Source: Planctomycetota bacterium
Lineage (GTDB): Bacteria > Planctomycetota > PLA2 > JAEUHO01
Length of the DNA: 64,000 bases
Direction: 5' to 3'
Assembly (NCBI GenBank): GCA_020851795.1
Contig: JADZCA010000074.1
Location: 1-64,000 of the forward strand
A program made the translations under genes and the position numbers. Each line of letters starts with the position of its first letter. Position 1 is the first letter of the stretch. The notes under the pieces were generated by a model that did no database searches, was not told the DNA's origin, and was given only the letters and a program-made list of their open reading frames with translations. Below, piece after piece: positions 17,879 through 25,439 of this stretch.

Positions 17879-18808
17879 TCAGAGGTCCACGGAGACCCCG
17901 AAGCCGAACCAGACGCCGGGCTCGGCCTGCTCGGCCTCGACGATCGTGCGGCCGTGGCGGTCGTCCACGGAGACCTCGCGCCACACGTCGAGCCCCACCG
18001 CCCCGCCCACGCGCACCCGCGCGGACGCGCGCCACTCCAGCTCGACGCCCACGGGCACGCGCACGTCGCGGAACACGCCGTCGGGGACGCGGTCGTGCTC
18101 GGCGAGGCGCACGTCGAGCCGGTCGTAGCGCGCCGACGCGCCGAGCGCGAGGCGGTCGGTGACGTCGAAGAGCACCCGCACGCCCGCGCCGCGGAACTCG
18201 ACGCGCACGGCGCCCGTGGGGCCGTCGCCGCCGTCCACCCAGGCGACGGGCACGATCGTGGCGGAGTCCTCGAGGTTGGTCGCGACGACGGCGCCGACCG
18301 TGACGCCGCGCGACGGCGACAGGCGCCGGCGCACGGTCGCGAGCACGCTGCCGGTCGTCGCGTCGAGCACGTCCGCGCCGGGCGCGAAGGTCGCGGTGAC
18401 GCCGAACGCCGCCGAGAGCCGCCAGTCGTCGGTCGCGTCCCACGACACGCCGGGCGCGACGCTGACGCGCCACGCCTCGTCGAGGAGGCGGCCGTCGCCC
18501 GGCACGAGGCGGTCGGCGTCCTCGAAGCGGTAGTCGGCGCGCTGCACGCCGACGCCCCACGTCGCCTTCCACCGTGCGCCGAGGCGGTGCTCGCCCTCGA
18601 GGTCGAGCGCGTAGCGCGCCACCGAGACGTCGCCGCGGTCGTCCTCGAGCGGCACGCCGGGCAGGAAGCCCGCGGTGCCCAGCGCCCGCGGCCGCTCCGG
18701 CGGGGCGCACGGCGCCGCGCAGGGGGCGTCGGCGGCGCGGGCCGGCGCGGCCCAGGCGAGCGCGACGGCGGCCGCGCCGACGAGGAGGAGCGCGCGGGCG
18801 GTGCTCAC
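17879..18808 (-). CDS. Putative outer-membrane beta-barrel protein (DUF6268-like)
   Basis: A 309-residue protein with a signal peptide (VSTARALLLVGAAAVALAWAAPARA). It then consists of alternating amphipathic strands typical of a barrel: RWKATWGVGVQRADYRF, WRVSVAPGVSWDATDDWRLS, VRVLFDVTDRLALGASARYD. It ends in an aromatic-hydrophobic C-terminal strand (VWFGFGVSVDL). The pattern resembles DUF6268 proteins, but that is a judgement from memory. GTG 18808 overlaps the stop of the MlaF-like ATPase (GTGA). The pairing of a lipid-transport-type ATPase with an envelope barrel suggests a shared role at the outer membrane, which is inference. Confidence 0.75.
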   Translation of the reverse strand: MSTARALLLVGAAAVALAWAAPARAADAPCAAPCAPPERPRALGTAGFLPGVPLEDDRGDVSVARYALDLEGEHRLGARWKATWGVGVQRADYRFEDADRLVPGDGRLLDEAWRVSVAPGVSWDATDDWRLSAAFGVTATFAPGADVLDATTGSVLATVRRRLSPSRGVTVGAVVATNLEDSATIVPVAWVDGGDGPTGAVRVEFRGAGVRVLFDVTDRLALGASARYDRLDVRLAEHDRVPDGVFRDVRVPVGVELEWRASARVRVGGAVGLDVWREVSVDDRHGRTIVEAEQAEPGVWFGFGVSVDL

Positions 18809-19593
18809 CGCGCGGTGCCCGAGGGGACCGAGAAGCCGGGCGCGGACGAGCGGAACGCCACGACCGTGGGGTCGTCGGAGGCCTCGAACGCCTTGGGCGG
18901 GCCGTCGAAGGCGACCTTGCCGCCGCCGAGGAGGACGAGGCGGTCCGAGATCGTGCACGCGCCGCGCACGTCGTGCGTGACGACGACGCTGGTGACGCCG
19001 AGGCGCTTGTGCAGCGTGTCGATGAGGCCGAGGATGCGCGCCGAGTTGAGCGGATCGAGCCCGCTCGTCGGCTCGTCGTAGAAGATCACCTCGGGCCGCG
19101 GCGCGATCGCGCGCGCGACCGCGAGGCGCTTGCGCATGCCGCCGGAGAGCTCCTCGGGCGAGAGCGTCAACGCGACGTCGCCCAGCCCCACCGCGTCGAG
19201 GGCCCAGCGCACGCGGGCCTCGATCTCGGCGCGCGGGAGGTGGAGCACCTCGGCCAGCTCGAGCGCGACGTTCTCGCCGACGTTGAGCCCGCTGAACAGC
19301 GCGCCGCCCTGGTAGACGACGGCGCAGCGCTTGCGGATCGGGATCAGCCGGTCGTCGGAGAGCCGGCGGATCGGGACGCCGAACAGCGAGACGTCGCCGG
19401 CGTCGGGCGCCAGCAGGCCGAGCATCACCTTGAGCAGGACCGTCTTCCCGCCGCCGCTCTCGCCGAGCACCGAGACCGTCTCGCCGCGGGCGATGCGGAG
19501 CGTGATCCCGCGCAGCACCTTCTTCTCGCCGAACGAGACGTGCACGTCCCGCACGTCGATGCAGGTCTCGGGGGCGGGGCGCGCGTCGGTCAC
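18805..19593 (-). CDS. ABC ATPase, MlaF/Ttg2A-like
   Basis: A 262-residue ABC ATPase with intact Walker A (GESGGGKTVLL), signature LSGGMRKRLAVARAI, Walker B EVIFYDEPTSGLDP and switch His in VVVTHD. The 'LSGGM(R/K)KR' and 'YDEPTSGLDP' wording is characteristic of MlaF/Ttg2A ATPases, which move phospholipids between membranes with MlaE, D and B partners. No MlaE or MlaD is encoded next to it; the only coupled partner is the barrel-like protein downstream. The start is GTG 19593, with GAGGAG just upstream. Either the permease lies elsewhere or this system differs from Mla. Confidence 0.88.
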   Translation of the reverse strand: MTDARPAPETCIDVRDVHVSFGEKKVLRGITLRIARGETVSVLGESGGGKTVLLKVMLGLLAPDAGDVSLFGVPIRRLSDDRLIPIRKRCAVVYQGGALFSGLNVGENVALELAEVLHLPRAEIEARVRWALDAVGLGDVALTLSPEELSGGMRKRLAVARAIAPRPEVIFYDEPTSGLDPLNSARILGLIDTLHKRLGVTSVVVTHDVRGACTISDRLVLLGGGKVAFDGPPKAFEASDDPTVVAFRSSAPGFSVPSGTAR

Positions 19594-19666
19594 GGGCTCC
19601 TCGCCCGCAGTCTACGTCCGGCGCGGGGGCGGCCAAGCCGGGCCGGACGCCTCGGTCGGACCGGGC

Positions 19667-20962
19667 TCAGGCCGGCGTGACCGCGAGGCAGGTGAGGTCG
19701 TCGGCCTGCGGCTGGTTGCCGGTGAAGCGCGTCGTCTCCGCGACGAGGGCGGCCACGAGCGGCGACGGGTCGCTCGGCGCCGCGGCCAGCGCCGCGCCGA
19801 GGCGCTCGTCGCCGAAGCGCTCGCCGTCGGCGCGCACCGCGTCGAGGAAGCCGTCGGTGAGCACGACGAGCGTGTCGCCCGCGTCGAGGCGCCGCGTCGC
19901 GGTGGGGTAGGTCGTGCCCGGCAGCACCCCGAGCGGGACGTGCGTCGCCTCCTCCCAGCGCGTCACGCGGCCGAGGCGGTCGCGCAGCAGCGGCGCGACG
20001 TGCCCGGCGTTGCCGAAGGTGACCTCGCGCCGGCGCGGGTCGTAGAACGCGCAGAGCAGCGTGACGAACATCCCGCGCGTGCTGCGCCGCGCGACGATGT
20101 CGTTGACCGCCGCGAGCGTGGCCGAGACCTCGCCGTGGTAGAGCGCCTCGTAGCGGACGTCGGAGAGGATCCGCGCGGCGAAGAGCGCCGCGGGGACGCC
20201 CTTGCCCGACACGTCGCCGACCACGAGCCCGGTGCGGCCGTCGGGCAGGCGGATGACGTCGTAGAGGTCGCCGCCGACCTGCAGCGCCGGGACCGTCGCC
20301 ACGGCGCCCGAGAGCCCGGGCGAGTCGGGGAAGGTGCCGGGGAGGAAGGTGTGCTGGATCTCCGCCGCGACCTCGAGCTGGCGGCGCATGCGGTCGCGCT
20401 CGAGCTCGGCCTCCTGCAGGCGCACGCGCTCGAGCGCGACGGCCGCCTGCGCGGCGAACGCCTCGACGAGCGGGACGTCGCGCTCGGAGAAGCGGCGGGT
20501 GATCGCGTTGCTGTCCACGTAGATGACGCCGAGCACGCCGCGCGACGTCTTGAGCGCGACGCAGAGGATCGTGCGCAGCGACAGGTTCACGATCGACATG
20601 CGCGCGTGGTAGGCCGCGCTCGTCGCCGCGTCGTCGATGAGCCGCGTCTCGCCGGTCTGCGCGACCTCGCCGACGACGGACTGGCTCACGCGGAACTTGC
20701 CCGCCTCGAGCGGCATCCCCTTGCGGTCGCGCGCGAGCGCGAAGCGCAGGCCCGCGGCCTCCTTGAGCATGAGGAAGCCGCGGTCGGCCTTCGTGACGGA
20801 GACGAGGCTGTCCACGACCGCGGTGAGGAGCGCGTCGGGGTCGCGCTCGGCGTTGATGCGCCGCGACACGTCGAGCAGCAGGCGCAGCGCCTCGACGTCG
20901 AGGCGCGGGTCGGCCACCGGCGAGGCCGCGCCGCCGGGGGCGGGGACGACGGGCTCGCTCAT
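19667..20962 (-). CDS. GAF domain PP2C-type serine phosphatase (SpoIIE/RsbU-like)
   Basis: A 431-residue cytoplasmic protein. A GAF domain spans ~25-175 (LLLDVSRRINAERDPDALLTAV ... GVLGVIYVD). A short coiled linker (LERDRMRRQLEVAAEIQ) follows, then a SpoIIE-type PP2C domain to the C-terminus. Metal-binding Asp motifs are visible: GGDLYDVIRL, VVGDVSGKGVPAALFA and the terminal ADDLTCLAV. Such proteins dephosphorylate anti-anti-sigma factors in partner-switching pathways in response to a signal sensed by GAF. No anti-sigma or STAS partner is in the window. ATG 20962 overlaps the stop of the TPR gene (ATGA), so the two are likely co-translated and may interact. Confidence 0.92.
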   Translation of the reverse strand: MSEPVVPAPGGAASPVADPRLDVEALRLLLDVSRRINAERDPDALLTAVVDSLVSVTKADRGFLMLKEAAGLRFALARDRKGMPLEAGKFRVSQSVVGEVAQTGETRLIDDAATSAAYHARMSIVNLSLRTILCVALKTSRGVLGVIYVDSNAITRRFSERDVPLVEAFAAQAAVALERVRLQEAELERDRMRRQLEVAAEIQHTFLPGTFPDSPGLSGAVATVPALQVGGDLYDVIRLPDGRTGLVVGDVSGKGVPAALFAARILSDVRYEALYHGEVSATLAAVNDIVARRSTRGMFVTLLCAFYDPRRREVTFGNAGHVAPLLRDRLGRVTRWEEATHVPLGVLPGTTYPTATRRLDAGDTLVVLTDGFLDAVRADGERFGDERLGAALAAAPSDPSPLVAALVAETTRFTGNQPQADDLTCLAVTPA

Positions 20963-22005
20963 GAGGGGGCGGGACCCGTCCGCGGCGGGTCGGTGCGCGG
21001 CGCGCGCACGGCGCCGGCGAGCACGTCGGAGGCCCACGGCAGCGGCAGCCCGCTCGCGACGACCGCGACCGACGCCGCGCGCCGCGCCGCCTCGACGCGC
21101 GCGTCGGCGCGCACCTCGGCGTCGCCGTCGGCCAGCGCGGCCTTCACGCGGTCCACGGCGGAGGCGAAGCCGGCCGCGTCCACGGCGCCAGCCCGCTCGC
21201 GCACGAGGGCGAGCGCGCCGACGACGCGACGGACGACGGCGGGACGACGCGCGTCGGCGCCGAGGTCGGCCGAGGCCGCGGCCGCCGCCTCGTAGGCCTC
21301 GAGCGCCTCCGCATGGGCGCCACGGGCCCGGCGCACGTCGCCCAGGGCCAGCCAGACGTCCACGGCGCCGGGCGAGGCCGCGACGCCGGAGCGGAGCATC
21401 GACTCGGCGCCCTGCACGTCGCCGCGACGCGCACGGGTGCGGGCGAGCGCGGCCCGCGTGCCGTCGGAGGTGTCGCCCGCCCCGACGGCGCGCACGAGCG
21501 CGGCCTCGGCGTCGTCCACGCGCCCGAGGTCGAGCAGCAGGCGCCCGAGGTTGCCCAGCGCGACCGCCAGCGTCGGGTCGCTCTCGACGGCGCGGCGGAA
21601 CGCCGTCTCGGCGCCGCGCAGGTCGCCCAGCCCGTGGCGCGCCGCACCGAGGTTGTTCCACGCCTTCGCGCGCCCCGGGCCCAGCGCGACGGCCTTGGTC
21701 GCCGCGGCCGCGGCTTCCTCGAGGCGGTTCGCGGCGAGCAGCGCGGTCGAGAGGTTCTGCCACGCCTTCGCGTGCGACGGGTCTTCGGCGACGGCGCGGC
21801 GGTACGCGTCGATGGCCCCGTCGCGGTCGCCGCGACGCCAGCGCGCGTGGCCGAGCTGGCGCCACGCCGCGGCGTCACCGCCGTCCTGCGCGACGGCGCG
21901 GGAGAGGATCCGGACTGCGTCGCCGAAGGCGCCGCGGCGGTAGGCGTCCACCCCCGCGCGCAGGGCGGGGGACGACGCGCCGGGCTCGGAGGCGTCAGGA
22001 AGCAT
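20959..22005 (-). CDS. TPR protein coupled to the SpoIIE-type phosphatase
   Basis: A 348-residue protein with at least five consecutive TPRs over ~20-240: GVDAYRRGAFGDAVRILSRAV; AAWRQLGHARWRRGDRDGAI; AWQNLSTALLAANRLEEA; AWNNLGAARHGLGDLRGA; ALGNLGRLLLDLGRVDDA. A less regular helical C-terminal region follows. No signal peptide. It overlaps the phosphatase start by 4 bp and probably acts with it as a scaffold or partner-binding subunit (inference). It is divergent from the carbamoyltransferase gene, with a 217-bp GC-rich intergenic region between. Confidence 0.87.
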   Translation of the reverse strand: MLPDASEPGASSPALRAGVDAYRRGAFGDAVRILSRAVAQDGGDAAAWRQLGHARWRRGDRDGAIDAYRRAVAEDPSHAKAWQNLSTALLAANRLEEAAAAATKAVALGPGRAKAWNNLGAARHGLGDLRGAETAFRRAVESDPTLAVALGNLGRLLLDLGRVDDAEAALVRAVGAGDTSDGTRAALARTRARRGDVQGAESMLRSGVAASPGAVDVWLALGDVRRARGAHAEALEAYEAAAAASADLGADARRPAVVRRVVGALALVRERAGAVDAAGFASAVDRVKAALADGDAEVRADARVEAARRAASVAVVASGLPLPWASDVLAGAVRAPRTDPPRTGPAPS

Positions 22006-22222
22006 GAACCCCCGATTCTAGCCCGGCCCGCGCCCCGGAGCCCGGGGGACGTCGCGACCGGGCGGCTGCGGCGGGGACGGCGGCCCCGCGCGGGCCCCGG
22101 CGGCCGGGCGGCGACGCCGGACCGGCGCGGGGCGGGCGCGGTGGCGGGCGGGGGTCGGAGCGGCGTGCCGGGACCGGGGACCGGGCGCGTAGGCTTCCTC
22201 CCGCCCCCGCCGGAGCGCCTCG

Positions 22223-23227
22223 ATGATCCAGGGCCGCGACGTCGTCACGCTCGAGACGTTCTCCCCCGAAGAGCTGCGCTTCGTGCTCGACCGCGCCAAG
22301 GACATGAAGCGCGACGGGCACGGGACGCCGCTGCAGGGCCGCGCGCTCGCGATGGTGTTCTTCAACCCGTCGCTGCGCACCCGGGCGTCGTTCGCGATCG
22401 CGTTCTCGAGCCTCGGCGGGACGGTGGTCGACCTCACGGCCGAGCGCGACATCTGGAACCTCGAGCTGCGCGAGGGCGCGGTGATGGCGGGCGTGGCGGA
22501 GGAGCACGCCAAGGACGCGGCGCGCGTGCTCTCGGAGTACGCGGACGCGATCGCCATCCGCTCGCTCGCGCGCCACGACGACTGGGCGACCGAGCGGCGC
22601 GACCTCGTGCTCGTCTCCTTCCAGAAGCACGCGAGCGTGCCGCTGTTCAACATGGAGAGCGTGCTCGAGCACCCGTGCCAGGCGTGGGGCGACGCGCTGA
22701 CGCTCGAGGAGGAGTTCGGCGACCTGCGCGGCAAGAAGCTCGCGCTCACGTGGGTGTACAGCCCCAACGCGCGGCCGCTGGCCGTGCCGCACGCCGTCGG
22801 GATCATGGCGGCGAAGATGGGGATGCAGCTGACGATCTGCCACCCCGAGGGGTACGAGCTCGACCACGGGGCGCTCGACGTGGTGCACCGCACCGCGGCG
22901 GAGACCGGCGGCACGGTGCGTGTCACCAACGACCTGACGGAGGCGACGACGGGCGCGCACGCGGTGTACGCGGCGTCGTGGGGCAGCACGAACCTCCACG
23001 GTCGCCCCGACGAGGAGCGCCACCTGCGCAGCCGCCACACCGAGCGGCGCATCACCGCCGACCTGATGGCGCGCACGCAGAGCGGGCGCTTCCTCCACTC
23101 GATGCCGATCCGGCGCAACGTGGAGGCCGACGACGCGGTGATCGACGCGTCGTCGAGCCTCGTGATCCGCCAGGCGGGCAACCGTCTCCACATCCAGCGC
23201 GCGCTGTTCGCCGAGGTCCTGGCGTAG
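22223..23227 (+). CDS. argF': N-acetylornithine (or N-succinylornithine) carbamoyltransferase
   Basis: A 334-residue transcarbamylase. It carries the carbamoyl-phosphate loop FFNPSLRTR (~46-54) and HPCQ at 150-153. It also has the features of the acyl-ornithine branch rather than classical OTC: LTWVYSPNARPLAVPHAV, a KxW-like AASWGSTN segment, and a C-terminal SMPIRRNVEADDAVIDA followed by a NRLHIQRALFAEVL helix. It makes acylcitrulline in the variant arginine pathway. Glu93 in VAEEH lines up, by my reading, with Glu92 of Xanthomonas AOTCase, where Pro at this site marks the succinyl enzyme; this favours N-acetylornithine. ATG 22223 follows CCGGAGCGCCTCG. No other arg genes are nearby. Confidence 0.88.
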   Translation: MIQGRDVVTLETFSPEELRFVLDRAKDMKRDGHGTPLQGRALAMVFFNPSLRTRASFAIAFSSLGGTVVDLTAERDIWNLELREGAVMAGVAEEHAKDAARVLSEYADAIAIRSLARHDDWATERRDLVLVSFQKHASVPLFNMESVLEHPCQAWGDALTLEEEFGDLRGKKLALTWVYSPNARPLAVPHAVGIMAAKMGMQLTICHPEGYELDHGALDVVHRTAAETGGTVRVTNDLTEATTGAHAVYAASWGSTNLHGRPDEERHLRSRHTERRITADLMARTQSGRFLHSMPIRRNVEADDAVIDASSSLVIRQAGNRLHIQRALFAEVLA

Positions 23228-23289
23228 CGTCAGGACGGCGACGCGGCACGACCGGCACCGGGGCGCCGTCGGCGTGCGCGGACGCGTGT

Positions 23290-23375
23290 CACCTGACCGC
23301 GAATTCCCCAGATTGCGGGAAAATCACCTGACCCCGGCATCCCCAGATTGCGGGAAAATCACCTGACCCCGGCAT
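23290..23375. repeat. 35-bp perfect tandem repeat with a partial upstream copy
   Basis: Two identical adjacent 35-bp units occupy 23306-23340 and 23341-23375; each begins ccccagattgcgggaaaatc and ends acctgaccccggcat. A decayed partial unit (cacctgaccgcgaatt) precedes them at 23290-23305. The unit is visibly richer in A/T than its surroundings. Copy 2 covers the last codons and the stop (23359-23361) of the small membrane-protein gene on the minus strand. The perfect identity suggests recent duplication. Confidence 0.9.
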
Positions 23376-23577
23376 CCCGGGAGCGGGCCGCGACCGAGGT
23401 CAGCACGAGGAAGGCGCCGAGCGAAGCGAAGCCCGCGGCGACGACGTAGGAGAGGATCGCGGGCCAGAGCACCAGCGCGACGCCCGTGCCGACGCAGAGG
23501 GCGCCCGTGAGCGCCATCCCGCCGCGCCACGCGAGCGACCGGCCGGGACGGGGCGTCGGGAGCGGGGCGTCGGCCAT
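23359..23577 (-). CDS. Small two-helix membrane protein
   Basis: A 72-residue protein with two closely spaced transmembrane helices (MALTGALCVGTGVALVLW and LSYVVAAGFASLGAFLVLTSVAA) forming a hairpin. It has a short Pro/Arg-rich N-terminus and a basic C-terminal tail. No family is recognised. The final residues (DAGVR) and the stop codon are encoded inside the 35-bp tandem repeat, so the repeat has probably replaced or extended the original 3' end. Coding is supported by codon bias and topology rather than by homology. Confidence 0.6.
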   Translation of the reverse strand: MADAPLPTPRPGRSLAWRGGMALTGALCVGTGVALVLWPAILSYVVAAGFASLGAFLVLTSVAARSRDAGVR

Positions 23578-23763
23578 GCGCGGAGCCTACCCGGGGCGCG
23601 CCCCCGCCGCGACGCCGCGCCGCGCTCGGCGCGCCGGGCGCGGCGTCAGCGTCGCGCGACGCGGCGCGCCCCGGGGGGCGAATCCGGCCCGGAAAGCGCT
23701 CGGCGGGCCCCGTCGAGGGGCGTAGGTTCCTGCCCACTCCGCTCGACAGATCGGGACCGCGCC

Positions 23764-23994
23764 ATGGCCGACAAGAAGAACAAGCTCGCCGAGAACGTGC
23801 CCGGGGCCTTCTACGTCGACGACCAGTGCATCGACTGCGACGCCTGCCGCGAGACCGCGCCGGACTTCTTCAAGCGCAACGACGAGCGCGGCTACTCGTT
23901 CGTCTACCGCCAGCCGCAGACCGACGACGAGAAGGGCCTCTGCCTCGAAGCGATGGAAGGGTGCCCCGTCGAGGCCATCGGCCAAGACGGGTAG
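23764..23994 (+). CDS. Single-cluster 4Fe-4S ferredoxin
   Basis: A 76-residue acidic electron carrier. Cys22, Cys25 and Cys28 (CIDCDACRE) and Cys67 in GCPVEAIG give the CxxCxxC...CP pattern of a single [4Fe-4S] (or [3Fe-4S]) cluster; Cys60 is an additional cysteine. The fold matches the Fer4_13/Fer4_15 type (DDQCIDCDACRETAPDFF), in which the second cluster is lost. ATG 23764 follows a normal spacer. No obvious redox partner is adjacent. The stop TAG lies within the second copy of the stem-loop repeat element. Confidence 0.92.
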   Translation: MADKKNKLAENVPGAFYVDDQCIDCDACRETAPDFFKRNDERGYSFVYRQPQTDDEKGLCLEAMEGCPVEAIGQDG

Positions 23995-24070
23995 GAGCCC
24001 GCCCCGGAGGCGGGGCGCGAACGGGCGCAGGCCCGGTCGCGGGCTCCTCGAGGGCAGAGGCGGAGGGGTC
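23992..24070 (+). repeat. Stem-loop repeat element, copy 2
   Basis: The stop codon again sits in the 5' arm: aggagcccg at 23993-24001 pairs with cgggctcct at 24040-24048. This is followed by gagggcagaggcggagggg, matching the tail of copy 1 at 4120-4138 almost base for base. The distance from TAG to GAGGGCAG is 58 nt here and 56 nt in copy 1. The inner loops are unrelated in sequence, as expected for a structured element rather than a duplicated gene end. Confidence 0.65.
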
Positions 24071-24418
24071 CACCCGCGTCGTCCGCGGGCCGTCGCCGAG
24101 ATCGGCGACCCGAACGACCCGAACCCAAGGGCCGGATCGCGAACAGGCCCCGCTCGCCTCCCGAAGGCAGGAGGAACCGACGCGACGGACCCGCCGAGGG
24201 CTCGCGAGGCGCGGACGAGCGAGCGCCCGACGCACCGCAGGCCCCCGTCGGGGCTCGCGGGCCCGGGCGCGCGTCGGACGCGACGACCGCGTGTCCCGCC
24301 ACCACGCCAGGAGCGGACGCCGCGCGGCGACGCGCCTCGAGTCGCGGGCAGGCCCCACGTCTCGCCCGGGCCGAAGACGCAGCCCCGGCGTCGTCGGGGC
24401 CCGCGCGCCCGGTCGGGG
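24071..24418. other. Non-coding GC-rich stretch with several inverted repeats
   Basis: No convincing gene is seen on either strand; the open frames are Arg/Pro/Gly-rich and lack domain or signal features. Short perfect inverted repeats are present: cccgcg/cgcggg at 24073-24089 and the 18-nt palindrome gtcgccgagatcggcgac at 24092-24109. These lie directly behind stem-loop copy 2 and just downstream of the HEAT gene ending at 24419, so they could serve as bidirectional termination or structured RNA. Confidence 0.5.
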
Positions 24419-25363
24419 CTACTTGCCGGCCTTGGCGGCGGCGAGGGCGGCCTTCGCGTCGGCCTCCTGCTTCGCCTGTTCCTCGTCGAGCGCCTTGCAG
24501 CGCTCGGCGACCTTGTCCTTGTGCTTCTCGAGCCAGGCGCGCGCCTCCTTGCCCGAGCCGAACTTCTCACCGGTCAGGTCCTCGAGCACCGAGTAGAGGA
24601 TCTCCCCTGCCGAGCGCATCTTGCGCGCCGACGACTTGCCCTTGCGGGCGTTGGCCGCCGCCGCGGCCGTCGCCGCGGCCTGCGCCGCCTGCTGGTCGCC
24701 GTCGCCCGACGTGCCGGTGTCCACGGACGCCTCGGCGCCGTCCCACTTGACGCCCTCCTCGACCTTGAGCTCCTTCATCAGGGCGAGCACTTCGTCGAGC
24801 GCGCGCACGTCCTTGAGGTCGCCGATGGCGTCGAGCGCCCAGCGGACGACGCCGTGGTCCTCGTGGCGGCACAGCGCGAGGAGCGTCGGGGTCGCGCTGC
24901 GGGCGCCGACCAGCCGGAGCGTGTCGATCACCTCGGTCAGGTGGGCGACGTCCTTCGACTTGGGGTCCGCCGTCGGGACCAGCGCCTTCGCCACGAGCTC
25001 GGGGATCGCCCGCTGGCGCCCGAGGTTGAAGTACGCCGCCGCACGGAGCTCGGCGTCCTTGTGCTTGACGACCTTGAGGAGCTCGTCCACCACGAACGGG
25101 TGGTTGACGACGCCCAGCGTGTCCACCGCGTCCGCCTTGACGCCGACGTCCTTGCCCTTGAAGGACGCCTTGAACTTCGCGATCGCGTCCTTCGCCGCGG
25201 CCGTCGTGGCGAGCGGCGGGATCGGCTTCTCGGGCGCCTTCTCCGGCGCCCCGGCGGCGGGCGGGGCCGCAGGCGGCGCGGCCGGCTTGCCGTCCTCGGC
25301 GCCGGCGGGCGCGGCGAGCGCGACGAGGATCGGGAGGGCGAGCGAGAGGCGGGCGCGCGTCAC
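24419..25363 (-). CDS. Secreted HEAT-repeat protein
   Basis: A 314-residue exported protein (signal peptide LSLALPILVALAAPAGA after a GTG start at 25363). A Pro/Ala/Lys linker follows, then HEAT-like helices from ~55: AVDTLGVVNHPFVVDELLKVV, ELRAAAYFNLGRQRAIPELV, VVRWALDAIGDLKDVRALDEVL. The C-terminus is a Lys/Ala/Glu coiled-coil (ARAWLEKHKDKVAERCKALDEEQAKQEADAKA, positions ~275-310). It lies 76 bp downstream of a second HEAT protein with a VWA domain and probably belongs to the same transcript. HEAT arrays act as scaffolds; the partner is unknown. Confidence 0.85.
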   Translation of the reverse strand: MTRARLSLALPILVALAAPAGAEDGKPAAPPAAPPAAGAPEKAPEKPIPPLATTAAAKDAIAKFKASFKGKDVGVKADAVDTLGVVNHPFVVDELLKVVKHKDAELRAAAYFNLGRQRAIPELVAKALVPTADPKSKDVAHLTEVIDTLRLVGARSATPTLLALCRHEDHGVVRWALDAIGDLKDVRALDEVLALMKELKVEEGVKWDGAEASVDTGTSGDGDQQAAQAAATAAAAANARKGKSSARKMRSAGEILYSVLEDLTGEKFGSGKEARAWLEKHKDKVAERCKALDEEQAKQEADAKAALAAAKAGK

Positions 25364-25439
25364 GACGGGAGTCTCCCGGAGTCCGAGGCACCGAGCGTAG
25401 CACCGCCCCGCGGCCGCCGCCGCCCCGGAGCCCCGCCGC

